Part shown: piece by piece, positions 14,658 to 21,795 of the stretch | Layout of the letters: every line of letters starts with the position of its first letter | How positions within the stretch are numbered: position 1 is the stretch's first letter | IMG/VR virus record: IMGVR_UViG_3300027791_000117 | Location: 1-25,529 of that record | DNA from: a virus | Direction: 5' to 3' (one strand) | Length of the DNA: 25,529 bases | Notes under the pieces: model-generated | The model's database searches: none | Told to the model about the DNA's origin: nothing | Seen by the model: the letters and a program-made list of their open reading frames with translations, nothing else | Program-made: the position numbers and the translations under genes

Positions 14658-14823
14658 GTTTTCTCTCCGTTAATCTGTTAAGCAACAATAGTACAAAACC
14701 CAATCTGTTTTGGGCTTTCTCTACATCTCTATTTGCACATGCTATCTCATTCTTGGCTTTGGCAGCCTCCTTGATCATAGTTGTGAGCAAATCTTCTTCT
14801 TTGGTTTTATCTATCAAGTCCAT
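14617..14823 (-). CDS. Small helical late protein after the major tail protein
   Basis: A 68-residue highly charged protein with long heptad-like helices (EEDLLTTMIKEAAKAKNEIA, then RDVEKAQNRLGFVLLLLNRL), probably a short coiled coil. Its 3' end overlaps the start of the G-like chaperone by 41 bases. The ATG at 14823-14821 has no clear Shine-Dalgarno. It follows a perfect hairpin (14833-14854), so translation may depend on the upstream gene or on an internal start. A plus-strand frame covers the same bases, but the minus frame fits the operon and has sensible helical composition. No family is recognised. A role in tail assembly is suggested by position only. Confidence 0.55.
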   Translation of the reverse strand: MDLIDKTKEEDLLTTMIKEAAKAKNEIACANRDVEKAQNRLGFVLLLLNRLTERKHATERPSQRTTTD

Positions 14824-14832
14824 TGTGTGATT

Positions 14833-14854
14833 AGGGCACTGTTGCCAGTGCCCT
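14833..14854 (-). other. Perfect 9-bp hairpin with GCAA tetraloop after the major tail gene
   Basis: On the minus strand AGGGCACTG and CAGTGCCCT form a perfect 9-bp stem closed by GCAA, a GNRA tetraloop. It lies 6 bases past the stop of the major tail protein gene. No U-run follows (AATCACAC), so it is unlikely to be a strong terminator. A stable 3' hairpin after a highly expressed virion gene fits protection from 3' exonucleases or partial attenuation of the genes beyond. Confidence 0.65.
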
Positions 14855-14860
14855 ATTCCT

Positions 14861-15346
14861 TTATTGTGTTATTGTGTATTCGCCGTCCACTGTGATAGTG
14901 ATCGGTGATACCCAAACAGGTGCGTCTGCTGATACAGTTGGTGCAAGACCAGTGATGTAGCCTTTGCCACTCATTGTTGTTCCGCCTGCGCCGCCGTCTG
15001 TTTTACCAAGAAACAGATCAAAATCAACAAGAACCTTTTGAGTTGACAGTCCAATGATTCCTGCGTCAGCCATTGTAACACTCGGATTGGTTGCCGGAGC
15101 TCCAAAGAATGTTGTCTGGTTAAGCACGATATTCATTGCCAAACTGTTTGTTGATGTTGTAGCAACCTGTAGTTTCGCTGTTTCGTCCAATTGTGTCCAG
15201 GTGAACACATCGTTAGCGTTGTTAACTGTTACATCTTGTAGTGCTGCCAATACAAGATTTCCAGTTAATGGTGAAGCCGAGGTGTCAGTCAGTGTCAGAG
15301 TAACCTCTGAACCTGTAACACCTGGAGCTGGATAGATATAAGCCAT
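14861..15346 (-). CDS. Major tail (tube) protein
   Basis: A 161-residue acidic, beta-rich protein with few charged clusters, starting at an ATG with AAGGAAAC upstream. It has the composition of siphophage tube subunits: Thr, Val, Ala and Gly-rich strands, a central DAGIIGLSTQKVLVDFDLFLG and a C-terminal region ending SPITITVDGEYTITQ. It lies between the tail terminator and the chaperones, the fixed place for this gene. Hexameric rings of it would stack around the tape measure to form the tube. The strong hairpin after its stop fits high expression. Confidence 0.8.
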   Translation of the reverse strand: MAYIYPAPGVTGSEVTLTLTDTSASPLTGNLVLAALQDVTVNNANDVFTWTQLDETAKLQVATTSTNSLAMNIVLNQTTFFGAPATNPSVTMADAGIIGLSTQKVLVDFDLFLGKTDGGAGGTTMSGKGYITGLAPTVSADAPVWVSPITITVDGEYTITQ

Positions 15347-15371
15347 TTTTTGTTTCCTTATTTTTGACTAG

Positions 15372-15776
15372 TTAGTTTACTATTAGTTTAGTAAAATTGA
15401 ATACAAACTCAGTAACCAAACGATCAGTATTATACTCGGTTGACACATCAGTTGACTTCTGTTGAAAGCCTGTGATGGCAGGGTCGAGCCTAGCACTTTT
15501 AATTTGACTAACCAAGGTTGCATATCCCGATGGTAGTACTTTTGCATCTACAACGACAGTAACAGTATTGGTAACAGTTTCTGCTACCACTTGACCGCTA
15601 GCGTCTAGTACATCGAGTAAAGGGTCTTGTGAGGTTTGATCTTGATCAACATACACTTTCTTCAAGTTCTTGAGAAACAGTGGTGCACCGTCTCCGTTGT
15701 ATGGCAATTCCTGAGTAACTGAAAAGTCAGTACCAGTAATTGCCGTTGTAAGAAATGTTAAGAGTGTGTCTCTCAT
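15372..15776 (-). CDS. Tail terminator protein (lambda U-like)
   Basis: A 134-residue protein coupled to the connector gene by a TAATG joint, with GAGGAGATATAG upstream of its ATG. It begins with a helix (MRDTLLTFLTTAITG), followed by strands including LKNLKKVYVDQDQTSQ and ATLVSQIKSARLDP, and ends in a long strand (YNTDRLVTEFVFNFTKLIVN). This helix plus sheet plan, its size and its place just before the major tail protein gene match gpU-type terminators. Those proteins cap the tail tube and bind the head connector. The call is mainly by position and size. Confidence 0.65.
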   Translation of the reverse strand: MRDTLLTFLTTAITGTDFSVTQELPYNGDGAPLFLKNLKKVYVDQDQTSQDPLLDVLDASGQVVAETVTNTVTVVVDAKVLPSGYATLVSQIKSARLDPAITGFQQKSTDVSTEYNTDRLVTEFVFNFTKLIVN

Positions 15777-16288
15777 TATCTATATCTCCTCAGATTTACG
15801 AATCCGGGTTGCTTCTCTTCGCTAGTGATACCTGTGGCATCATTGTTGAAGTTGTACCAATCCCCAGCTGATATAAGCTCGTTAAACATCTCATCATACT
15901 TTAATTGATAATATGCCATCTTGCTTCTTTCAGCTGATTCATCGCTACCAAAGTCCGCAATCATAGGACAAATATAATAATACATGCTATGAAATACACA
16001 AAGATCCGTGAAGTCTTTTAGTCTTGCTTGGATCAATGATGCATCCAGAGCAGGAATGTCTGCTCTAGTGCGGATTGAAACTGATGTGCTCTGGCTAATA
16101 TAATAGCTTTCCCACCAGTTGGTAGCTCTGAATTGTTCTAGAATTCGTTCTGTACTGCGGATCAATAGATCCTCAACCACATCAATAGTTAGACCCTCAT
16201 TCGATTCAAAAAGCCGCTGATCGCGATCAGTAACATCTCCGTATTCTGCGAAGCTGAGTACTACACCATTTGATATTATGAAAGCCAT
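15776..16288 (-). CDS. Head-tail connector/adaptor protein
   Basis: A 170-residue, mostly helical acidic protein with AAAGGA before its ATG. Features are DRDQRLFESNEGLTIDVVEDLLIRSTERILEQ and WWESYY, then a helical stretch ending YYQLKYDEMFNELISAGDWY and a C-terminal tail PGFVNLRRYR. This helical plan resembles the gp6/gp15-type adaptors that form a ring below the portal. It lies directly after the major capsid gene and before the tail terminator. No enzymatic motif is seen. The role is supported by position and overall composition. Confidence 0.7.
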   Translation of the reverse strand: MAFIISNGVVLSFAEYGDVTDRDQRLFESNEGLTIDVVEDLLIRSTERILEQFRATNWWESYYISQSTSVSIRTRADIPALDASLIQARLKDFTDLCVFHSMYYYICPMIADFGSDESAERSKMAYYQLKYDEMFNELISAGDWYNFNNDATGITSEEKQPGFVNLRRYR

Positions 16289-16307
16289 AACTCGATTCCT
16301 TTACTGA

Positions 16308-17144
16308 TTAAACAATCGAACTGTCAAAAGATAATGTCTGACCATATGCGTCAAATATCTCACCAACACCATACTGCATTGAAGCAACAATATCTGTACC
16401 GATACGACTTGCATCACGCTGAGTTTCGATGCTCATTTCACCCATCATAGCTAAACCAAGTGCTTCTCTGTGGAATATAGCGCCTGAGCTATCACCAGCA
16501 GTGTCTACAATGTTTGCATTTTCAAACACTGGAATACCAAAAAGCATACCTAAGTATCCTTCACGCATTGCTTCGTTAGCATAGTCACCTAGTGGGTTCT
16601 GCCAAGCATTTGTGATTGATGATTTAAGATCATATGCAATGTATGGATGTAACACAATAGCAGTATCACTTGTAGGAACTTTTCTTCCTCTTAGTAATGC
16701 GGCTGCTTGAGCTACAAGAGCGGCTGTCGCAGTAATTGCGGCACCACCAGTAACATTTGCAAAGCTACCAAGTAAAGCACATAAGTCTGTGTCTACTTTA
16801 GTTGCAATAGCTTCACCAAACAATTTACCTAAGTCAGCAGTTACATTTGAAGCGGCACTGTTTAATGCTAAGTCACTTACCAATGTTCTAATACCAACTG
16901 TGCCAACTGTTAGTGTAACACCATTAGTTGAAACCACTGTGTCAGATACTGAATCACCTTCTGTAACTGCTGCGGCTGTTTGTGCTGGGTAGATAGGAAC
17001 AGTAATAGTTTTACCTTGTGCTGGACCAATGTTGTAGTTCTTGACAATACCACGCATGATTGAGCGTTCTTGAGCAACAAACATTGCTTCTGCTACAATC
17101 TCAGGTAGTAGGTCATTTAGGGTTGCGGTTGTTGAACCTGCCAT
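16308..17144 (-). CDS. Major capsid protein, HK97-type fold
   Basis: A 278-residue protein, Ala/Thr/Val-rich, with a very strong ribosome-binding site (AAAAGGAGAAAAAAAATG). It opens with a helical LLPEIVAEAMFVAQERSIM, the N-arm and spine helix of small coat proteins. Then come IGPAQGKTITVPIYP and ESDSVSD-like (EGDSVSDTVVS) strands, and a P-domain style middle with SDTAIVLHPYIAYDLKS. The C-terminal region is LFGIPVFENANIVD, FHREALGLAMMGEMSIETQRD and IVASMQYGVGEIFD. The LGMLFGIPVF and REALGLA motifs are characteristic of phage major capsid proteins. No N-terminal scaffold domain is fused, since a separate scaffold precedes it. Confidence 0.88.
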   Translation of the reverse strand: MAGSTTATLNDLLPEIVAEAMFVAQERSIMRGIVKNYNIGPAQGKTITVPIYPAQTAAAVTEGDSVSDTVVSTNGVTLTVGTVGIRTLVSDLALNSAASNVTADLGKLFGEAIATKVDTDLCALLGSFANVTGGAAITATAALVAQAAALLRGRKVPTSDTAIVLHPYIAYDLKSSITNAWQNPLGDYANEAMREGYLGMLFGIPVFENANIVDTAGDSSGAIFHREALGLAMMGEMSIETQRDASRIGTDIVASMQYGVGEIFDAYGQTLSFDSSIV

Positions 17145-17163
17145 TTTTTTTCTCCTTTTAAGA

Positions 17164-17871
17164 TTATCTGGCTAGCCCGTTTGCCTTACGATATTCTGCG
17201 TACTGCTTACGGTGCTTTGAATTTGACATATCCAATTTGGTTATGTCTATTTTTGTGCTTTGACCAGAGTCTGAAAAACTGCTCTTACCATTTGTAGTAG
17301 CAGGCTTCGCACCCTTAAAGTGAGGATTGCTATCTAGGAATTCTTTTACCAATTCGTCGACTGCAAAAGGTTTTCCTGAGTCTGTATATCTAACTGTACC
17401 ATCTGTGTTCAATACCTGTGTGTCTCCTTCATCGCTTAGTACTACACTTCTGTTGAGTAGTGTTCGTACTTGCTCTGGATTCACACTGCCATATTGTGCG
17501 GCAGCATTGAGCAATGGTGAGTTGACTTTGTACTCACGAATAACCTGATCTCGCTTTGTGATCTCAGCGTCTTTGGCAGCCATCTTTTCCTGAAGTGTTT
17601 TCTCGAACTCGCCTCGTTTGAGAGCTTGTTCTTCTGCTCTTTGTTGTGCCTCAGCTTTGAGGTTACGGAGCTCTTCTGGATCTCCCAAGTCTTCATAAGG
17701 CTTCAACAATTTTTTCTGCAATGATCCTCTCATGCGAGCCATCATGTTGTCGACTTCTGTTTGACTATAGGTTTTTGTGGTTGCCGGTGCCTGATTTTCT
17801 TCTAGATTGTTGTCTATTGCCGCATCAGTTGCGGTTGTTTCTTCTGTTGCCAATGCTTCTGGATGGTCCAT
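17164..17871 (-). CDS. Capsid scaffolding protein
   Basis: A 235-residue protein with an acidic disordered N terminus (1-35), then a highly charged coiled coil (about 40-115, with LRNLKAEAQQRAEEQALKR and QEKMAAKDAEITKRDQVI). A small folded region (NSPLLNAAAQYGSVNPEQV) and a basic C-terminal tail ending KHRKQYAEYRKANGLAR follow. An acidic start, central coiled coil and basic capsid-binding tail directly upstream of the major capsid gene are typical of scaffold proteins, which guide procapsid assembly and then leave. GAGGAGGCGAGG precedes the ATG. No protease motif is seen. Confidence 0.8.
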   Translation of the reverse strand: MDHPEALATEETTATDAAIDNNLEENQAPATTKTYSQTEVDNMMARMRGSLQKKLLKPYEDLGDPEELRNLKAEAQQRAEEQALKRGEFEKTLQEKMAAKDAEITKRDQVIREYKVNSPLLNAAAQYGSVNPEQVRTLLNRSVVLSDEGDTQVLNTDGTVRYTDSGKPFAVDELVKEFLDSNPHFKGAKPATTNGKSSFSDSGQSTKIDITKLDMSNSKHRKQYAEYRKANGLAR

Positions 17872-17905
17872 TGTAAACCTCGCCTCCTCTGGAGTTTATG
17901 TTATG

Positions 17906-18256
17906 TTATTTAGCGACAGTTCTCAGACTGTTCAAATACTGTCTATCTTGTTGAATTATCACGGGTACTGGTGTGCTTGATCCACCATGTTCAGGATGAC
18001 TCCACAAGAACTCGTCTTCTGGTTGCACTAGATTGAACCTGTTGCACAGTCTATCAAGTCTTCTTGAACTTGCATGTGGATGAATGTACACCCTAGCTTC
18101 AAATGGTTCAAGTTTCACAGGTTTGCCTCGCCACGGTTCAATGCTCACTAGACTTCTTTGCCAAGCACTCCAACTCCAAGGACATACGGCCCGTATGTTC
18201 TCAAAGTAAGCATGCCACACAAGGTTATCCGCGTCTTGTTTTCTTTTTCTTACCAC
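17906..18256 (-). CDS. Unknown head-module protein between portal and scaffold
   Basis: A frame of 116 residues from a GTG at 18256. It has conserved-looking aromatic and Cys-Pro patches (FENIRAVCPWSWSAWQRSL), a basic helix (ASSRRLDRLCNRFN) and EDEFLWSHPEHGG. The GTG has no Shine-Dalgarno. A strong one (AAAGGAG) and ATG at 18272 begin another frame that reads MAMKRGGKKKK and ends after 15 codons. One fewer A in the run at 18239-18242 would join them into a protein starting MAMKRGGKKKKQDADN. The true start may therefore be 18272, by frameshifting, or the genome may hold an indel or sequence error. Function is unknown. Confidence 0.65.
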   Translation of the reverse strand: MVRKRKQDADNLVWHAYFENIRAVCPWSWSAWQRSLVSIEPWRGKPVKLEPFEARVYIHPHASSRRLDRLCNRFNLVQPEDEFLWSHPEHGGSSTPVPVIIQQDRQYLNSLRTVAK

Positions 18257-18272
18257 CGCGTTTCATCGCCAT
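18225..18272 (-). CDS. 15-codon basic micro-ORF with strong ribosome-binding site
   Basis: ATG at 18272-18270 is preceded by AAAGGAG at good spacing. The peptide MAMKRGGKKKKTRRG ends in TAA at 18227-18225. It overlaps the start of the 116-residue frame, which is in +1 relative to it. It may be a real small peptide, a leader that couples translation to the next frame, or the true N terminus of that protein broken by a one-base change in the A-rich codons. The strong ribosome-binding site supports real initiation here. Confidence 0.45.
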   Translation of the reverse strand: MAMKRGGKKKKTRRG

Positions 18273-18300
18273 AGTTCAGCTCCTTTATTAAGTTTTGGAA

Positions 18301-19812
18301 TTATACATCTCCCTGTTCTATCAACTGAGTCTTTGCAGTTTGAATATCCTGTGCGGTGACTTCTGGATGTAGATCAAGTATGCCCTGATCCGTATAGCCT
18401 TCCATAATCATCTGCTGAATGTGTGGTGTCTTTTCTGCCGCCTCTAGTGTTGGATGTTCCATAACTGCATCAACATCTTCAGGATCTTCACCAAGCAGTT
18501 CCATTAGTTCTCTGTCAATGATTTGATGTATGGCAGGATCTACTGCAATTGATTTTGCCTTTACCAATTGTTCCATAGCACCTTGATTGTCTCTTATGTT
18601 GAATGAACCTGGATAGTCAATGTCTGGCTTGCCTTGTAGGTCTTGATACTGAGCATACAGTTTCCAAAGATGTTCTTCAGCAAGTTCTAGGTTTGAACTC
18701 TTCTCTGCCAGTCTACTGTTGAGCAATTGAAATTCTGTTTCCAATGCCACACCAGATAGTGTTCTTGATTCAGTAGCTCTAACTCCACCAGTGTTTGCCA
18801 TCTTGTCTATTGACTCTGTGATACCACTTATGTTTTGTAGTATGTTGGGAATGTTGGCACCATCAAAGTCCAACACATATGGTTTCAATCCTGGGTCTAG
18901 GTTTTCTGGCATGTGGATAAATGATCCAGCACCAATACCTGCTTGAGTGTCTGGTGTCAATACCAAACTAGGATGTGAGTCTAATCTAACTGATTGTTCT
19001 ATTTCACTGTTGCAATTGTATATTGCTCTTTGTGCATCAGCAATGTCTGCTATGTCACTAACGCCAATGCCTTTGAACATGCTTCTTCTGTTGTAGGCTA
19101 ACACGGCTGGGATCGTACCCAATCCGTTTTCTTCAACTATGTCTTCCACAACTGTTTCTTCAACGCCAGCATCATCAATGTCCACAGATGTTGTTCTAAC
19201 ATATTCAGGTGTCCATATCTTAACAGTTTTTTGATTGCCGTTGATCTCTTCAATGTATTTCAAATATGAAAGACTGTATCTACCATTGATGCCTCTTGAG
19301 TATCTCCAATCCAAACATACCAATGGTGTGATTAGGTTGAGGTAGGGTCTAACTTCTGCGGCTACTTCATCAGCAACTGTGACTGCACCAATGCTGGGCT
19401 TGGTCATGATAATCCAACAGTGTCCGAACACACTGCTCCATGTTGATACATCCTTCATGAATGCATCTAGACTTCTGTCATCATAATCACAGTCCTGTAG
19501 GAAACTGTTCACATCCTCTCGTTCGCCCCATACGGCAAAGTCTCGTCTGGGTTCTTCACGGAACAAGAAACTGTTGTAAACACTTACCACTGATTGACAA
19601 TGATTGTCTAGGTAGGTGCTTCTGGTTCTTGCTAGATACTCACCACCACTTTCAGTTTGGTAACGAGTTAGATGACTGCCTTCTCTGTAGGCATTGCCTC
19701 CAAGGTATGATTCCAATAGGTATTGCCATTGGTCCTTGTAGTCTCTATATAATTGATTAGAGGTGAGCACACTATCAGTTTGGTTCTCTATCTCTTGTAC
19801 GATTGTTGTCAT
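18301..19812 (-). CDS. Portal protein
   Basis: A 503-residue protein coupled to the terminase gene by ATGA. The N-terminal region has a helix and WQYLLESYLGGNAYRE, then YLDNHCQSVVSVYNSFLFRE and a mixed domain (VFGHCWIIMTKPS, VCLDWRYSRGINGRYSL). The middle FKGIGVSDIADIADAQRAIYN and the stretch ESIDKMANTGGVRATESRTL followed by SGVALETEFQLLNSRLAEKS are typical of SPP1-like portals. The C-terminal region is acidic and helical (DRELMELLGEDPEDVDAVME). Twelve copies would form the ring through which DNA is packaged and to which terminase and connector bind. Confidence 0.88.
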   Translation of the reverse strand: MTTIVQEIENQTDSVLTSNQLYRDYKDQWQYLLESYLGGNAYREGSHLTRYQTESGGEYLARTRSTYLDNHCQSVVSVYNSFLFREEPRRDFAVWGEREDVNSFLQDCDYDDRSLDAFMKDVSTWSSVFGHCWIIMTKPSIGAVTVADEVAAEVRPYLNLITPLVCLDWRYSRGINGRYSLSYLKYIEEINGNQKTVKIWTPEYVRTTSVDIDDAGVEETVVEDIVEENGLGTIPAVLAYNRRSMFKGIGVSDIADIADAQRAIYNCNSEIEQSVRLDSHPSLVLTPDTQAGIGAGSFIHMPENLDPGLKPYVLDFDGANIPNILQNISGITESIDKMANTGGVRATESRTLSGVALETEFQLLNSRLAEKSSNLELAEEHLWKLYAQYQDLQGKPDIDYPGSFNIRDNQGAMEQLVKAKSIAVDPAIHQIIDRELMELLGEDPEDVDAVMEHPTLEAAEKTPHIQQMIMEGYTDQGILDLHPEVTAQDIQTAKTQLIEQGDV

Positions 19813-21053
19813 GTTGGGTTTCCTATTTTATGCCCCCAGCGTCCTGGAGGTGGTATTGGTGTGTCGCTCTTTACTGGCCAAATGTAATGTACACAATATC
19901 TCAAAGCATCACTCATATGATCTGTGCCACTCTCCTTGTCTGGCTGATTGGTGCCAGGTCGGTAACTGTGGCGTTCCAAACTCTCTACGGTGTATTTACA
20001 CTTGTTGTCAATCAGCAAGTATAGTTGTTTATTAGCTGTTCTCAGTCTTGAGTTTACACTGTTGATTGAATCTCTAACACTGTCATGTGAGTTGGGACAC
20101 TTCACTGTGAAGCCTGCGTTCTGTAGTATTGATAGATCAGTTCTGCCACCTGCTGATGTCTTGCGTTGCCGTGATGCAGGATCAGGATAGATCCATATTC
20201 TGTTTGCCTGTAGGTAACTGTATCTTGATCGAATCTCATTTACCATTTCATCTGTGTTAGATCCAAACATTCTTATTTCATCTATGATGTGTAAGGTGTT
20301 TACATCTGTTCTCACGCCCACTGTGGCACTCATGGGATTGATGTTGAAGTCCATTCCTATAAACAACTGTTGAGGTTGTGCTCCTGTATAGGCTTGAATA
20401 TTCTCGTCTGTGAAACTGTAGAACACTCTTGAACCAGCATCTTGGAATGTGGCAAGGAACTCCTGTTGGAACAGTCGCTCATCCATTTCTGATTTGGCAG
20501 CTTCTACTTCTTCCTCTGGTACTCTGCCACCATCCAAGGTGGTGTACTGAAAGCTATGCCAGTTTGAGTTATCAAGATGCATGTCATAGATTGACTTTGA
20601 CCAATTGTGAATACCTTTTGGTGTTCCAATGAACAGAGCCGAGCCTTGACGATCCGCCAGTGTTGGTCTGGTTGCAGTCCAGATGTCTGGATCCATATCT
20701 GCAAACTCATCATATACTATGAAGTCCACACTGTATCCTCGAGTGCGTTCATAAGCATCTGCACTCATGATTTGTATTTCACTACCGTTAACCAAACTCA
20801 ACTTCAATTCAGATTCATTGGTTTTGGTTATCCAGTTTAGGTCGTGCAATCGGTCTTTGAGTTCCTGCCACACAATGCCTTTGCCTTGTGCTCTGGTAGG
20901 AGCTATGAACCAGCACCTTGATTGGGGTATTCTTGCGAACCTCGCCAGCTCTCGCATGGCCAAATAGGTTTTGCCAAATCTTCTTCCACAGATTGCAACT
21001 CTGAATCTTTCATCTGCTTGGGCAATAGCCTGTTGTGGTTCACTAAGTGGCAA
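19809..21053 (-). CDS. terL: Terminase large subunit (ATPase and nuclease)
   Basis: A 414-residue protein, the usual length for a compact large terminase. Walker A is GRRFGKT (23-29), an adenine-binding Q precedes it, and Walker B is FIVYDE (111-116) with the catalytic Glu next to Asp. The coupling motif is ALFIGTPKG (139-147). The RNase H-like nuclease domain begins at GMDFNIN (Asp235) and continues with YPDPAS (Asp291) and TDHMSDALRY (Asp378, Asp382). All acidic residues of the nuclease site appear present. The enzyme packages DNA into the head through the portal and cuts the concatemer. It follows the small subunit gene by three bases. Confidence 0.95.
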   Translation of the reverse strand: MPLSEPQQAIAQADERFRVAICGRRFGKTYLAMRELARFARIPQSRCWFIAPTRAQGKGIVWQELKDRLHDLNWITKTNESELKLSLVNGSEIQIMSADAYERTRGYSVDFIVYDEFADMDPDIWTATRPTLADRQGSALFIGTPKGIHNWSKSIYDMHLDNSNWHSFQYTTLDGGRVPEEEVEAAKSEMDERLFQQEFLATFQDAGSRVFYSFTDENIQAYTGAQPQQLFIGMDFNINPMSATVGVRTDVNTLHIIDEIRMFGSNTDEMVNEIRSRYSYLQANRIWIYPDPASRQRKTSAGGRTDLSILQNAGFTVKCPNSHDSVRDSINSVNSRLRTANKQLYLLIDNKCKYTVESLERHSYRPGTNQPDKESGTDHMSDALRYCVHYIWPVKSDTPIPPPGRWGHKIGNPT

Positions 21054-21056
21054 ATT

Positions 21057-21470
21057 CTAATCGTTCCAAGGTAAAGGTTCACTGTTGCTTGCGTCTGTTC
21101 CTGAATCAGTTTGTCCAAGTAGATTCTTACCTAGCCATATCAGCATAACTGCATTGCCAGTGTAGGCTACTTCCAATTGCTTGCGCCTGAGACTCTGTTT
21201 CATTGATTCACGGCCTTTTACAAGTTGCGCCGTGAAATTGTATCTGAGTGTGTCATTTTTGATTCCAAACCAATCGGCTATCTCATGATCCTTACAACCA
21301 ATAGCGGCCAATTTGAATACTTCTTCTGGTGGCACAACTATTCGGTCTCTGCCTACCACTGGTCCTTCCACAATCTTTGTGCCTTGTTTCTTTTTTGTTG
21401 GGTCTGGTCCAGGCTTGCTTTTTTTTGTGTCAGCTCTGTAGTTCGCTTGTGATTCTATTTGATCAGTCAT
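21057..21470 (-). CDS. Probable terminase small subunit
   Basis: A 137-residue protein immediately upstream of terL, with AGGAGA before its ATG. A basic, disordered N terminus (TKKSKPGPDPTKKKQGTK) leads into a helix-turn-helix region of about 45-80 (VFKLAAIGCKDHEIADWFGI then KNDTLRYNF). A C-terminal helix with LEVAYTGNAVMLIWLGKNLL follows. The HTH plus the GNxxMLIWLGKNLLGQ ending is common in small terminases of this type. It would recognise the packaging site on phage DNA and load the large subunit. Other DNA-binding roles are possible, but the position supports terminase. Confidence 0.8.
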   Translation of the reverse strand: MTDQIESQANYRADTKKSKPGPDPTKKKQGTKIVEGPVVGRDRIVVPPEEVFKLAAIGCKDHEIADWFGIKNDTLRYNFTAQLVKGRESMKQSLRRKQLEVAYTGNAVMLIWLGKNLLGQTDSGTDASNSEPLPWND

Positions 21471-21514
21471 CTCGATTCTCCTATATGACTTCGCCTATCC
21501 TCTGTGATAGTATG

Positions 21515-21649
21515 TTATAGCTTTTTCTTTTTCCGTGTTTTAGGTTTTGTTTTTGGTTCGTCTTTGGGCAATACAAAATTGATAACCCATGATACAAACT
21601 GTTCCCAGGTTTGTTTAATCCATTTCTTCATCAGGTATGGTACTCCCAT
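21515..21649 (-). CDS. Very small protein with amphipathic helix and Lys-rich tail
   Basis: The frame reads from ATG 21649 (44 residues) or ATG 21631 (38 residues, MKKWIKQTWEQF). It has a Trp-rich, hydrophobic helix (WIKQTWEQFVSWVINFVLP) followed by a strongly basic tail (KTKPKTRKKKKL). The helix could insert in or lie on a membrane, with the tail inside. It overlaps the end of the 54-residue gene and lies 44 bases before the small terminase gene. A long plus-strand frame covers the same region but lacks support. No family is recognised. Composition and position make it likely, but not certain, to be real. Confidence 0.5.
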   Translation of the reverse strand: MGVPYLMKKWIKQTWEQFVSWVINFVLPKDEPKTKPKTRKKKKL

Positions 21650-21779
21650 CTTCTACAAACGGTTCTGCTTTTGGCTCGGGCTTAACTATGCCTGCGGCTT
21701 GATCTCGTTGCCAAGACATTTCGCCTCTTGCAGTCAATCTCTCTATGACCTTTTGTCTTTCTAGTTCTCTTTTATTCAT
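21615..21779 (-). CDS. Small charged protein, 54 residues
   Basis: ATG at 21779-21777 has AGGAGA close upstream. The protein begins MNKRELERQKVIERLTARGE, a charged helix, then WQRDQAAGIVKP and an acidic tail ending TIPDEEMD. It starts 16 bases after the stop of the methyltransferase gene and continues the operon toward terminase. No domain is recognised. The good ribosome-binding site and coding-like composition support it. Confidence 0.6.
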   Translation of the reverse strand: MNKRELERQKVIERLTARGEMSWQRDQAAGIVKPEPKAEPFVEDGSTIPDEEMD

Positions 21780-21795
21780 CTTTGTCTCCTGTGTG

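Noticed and set aside
14627-14895. Plus-strand hydrophobic ORFs opposite the 68-residue gene
   Set aside because: They are antisense shadows of minus-strand helical coding sequence, with no promoter or ribosome-binding site.
21504-21764. Plus-strand 86-residue ORF before the terminase genes
   Set aside because: It has a Phe-run start and no ribosome-binding site, and opposes two minus-strand small frames with better support.
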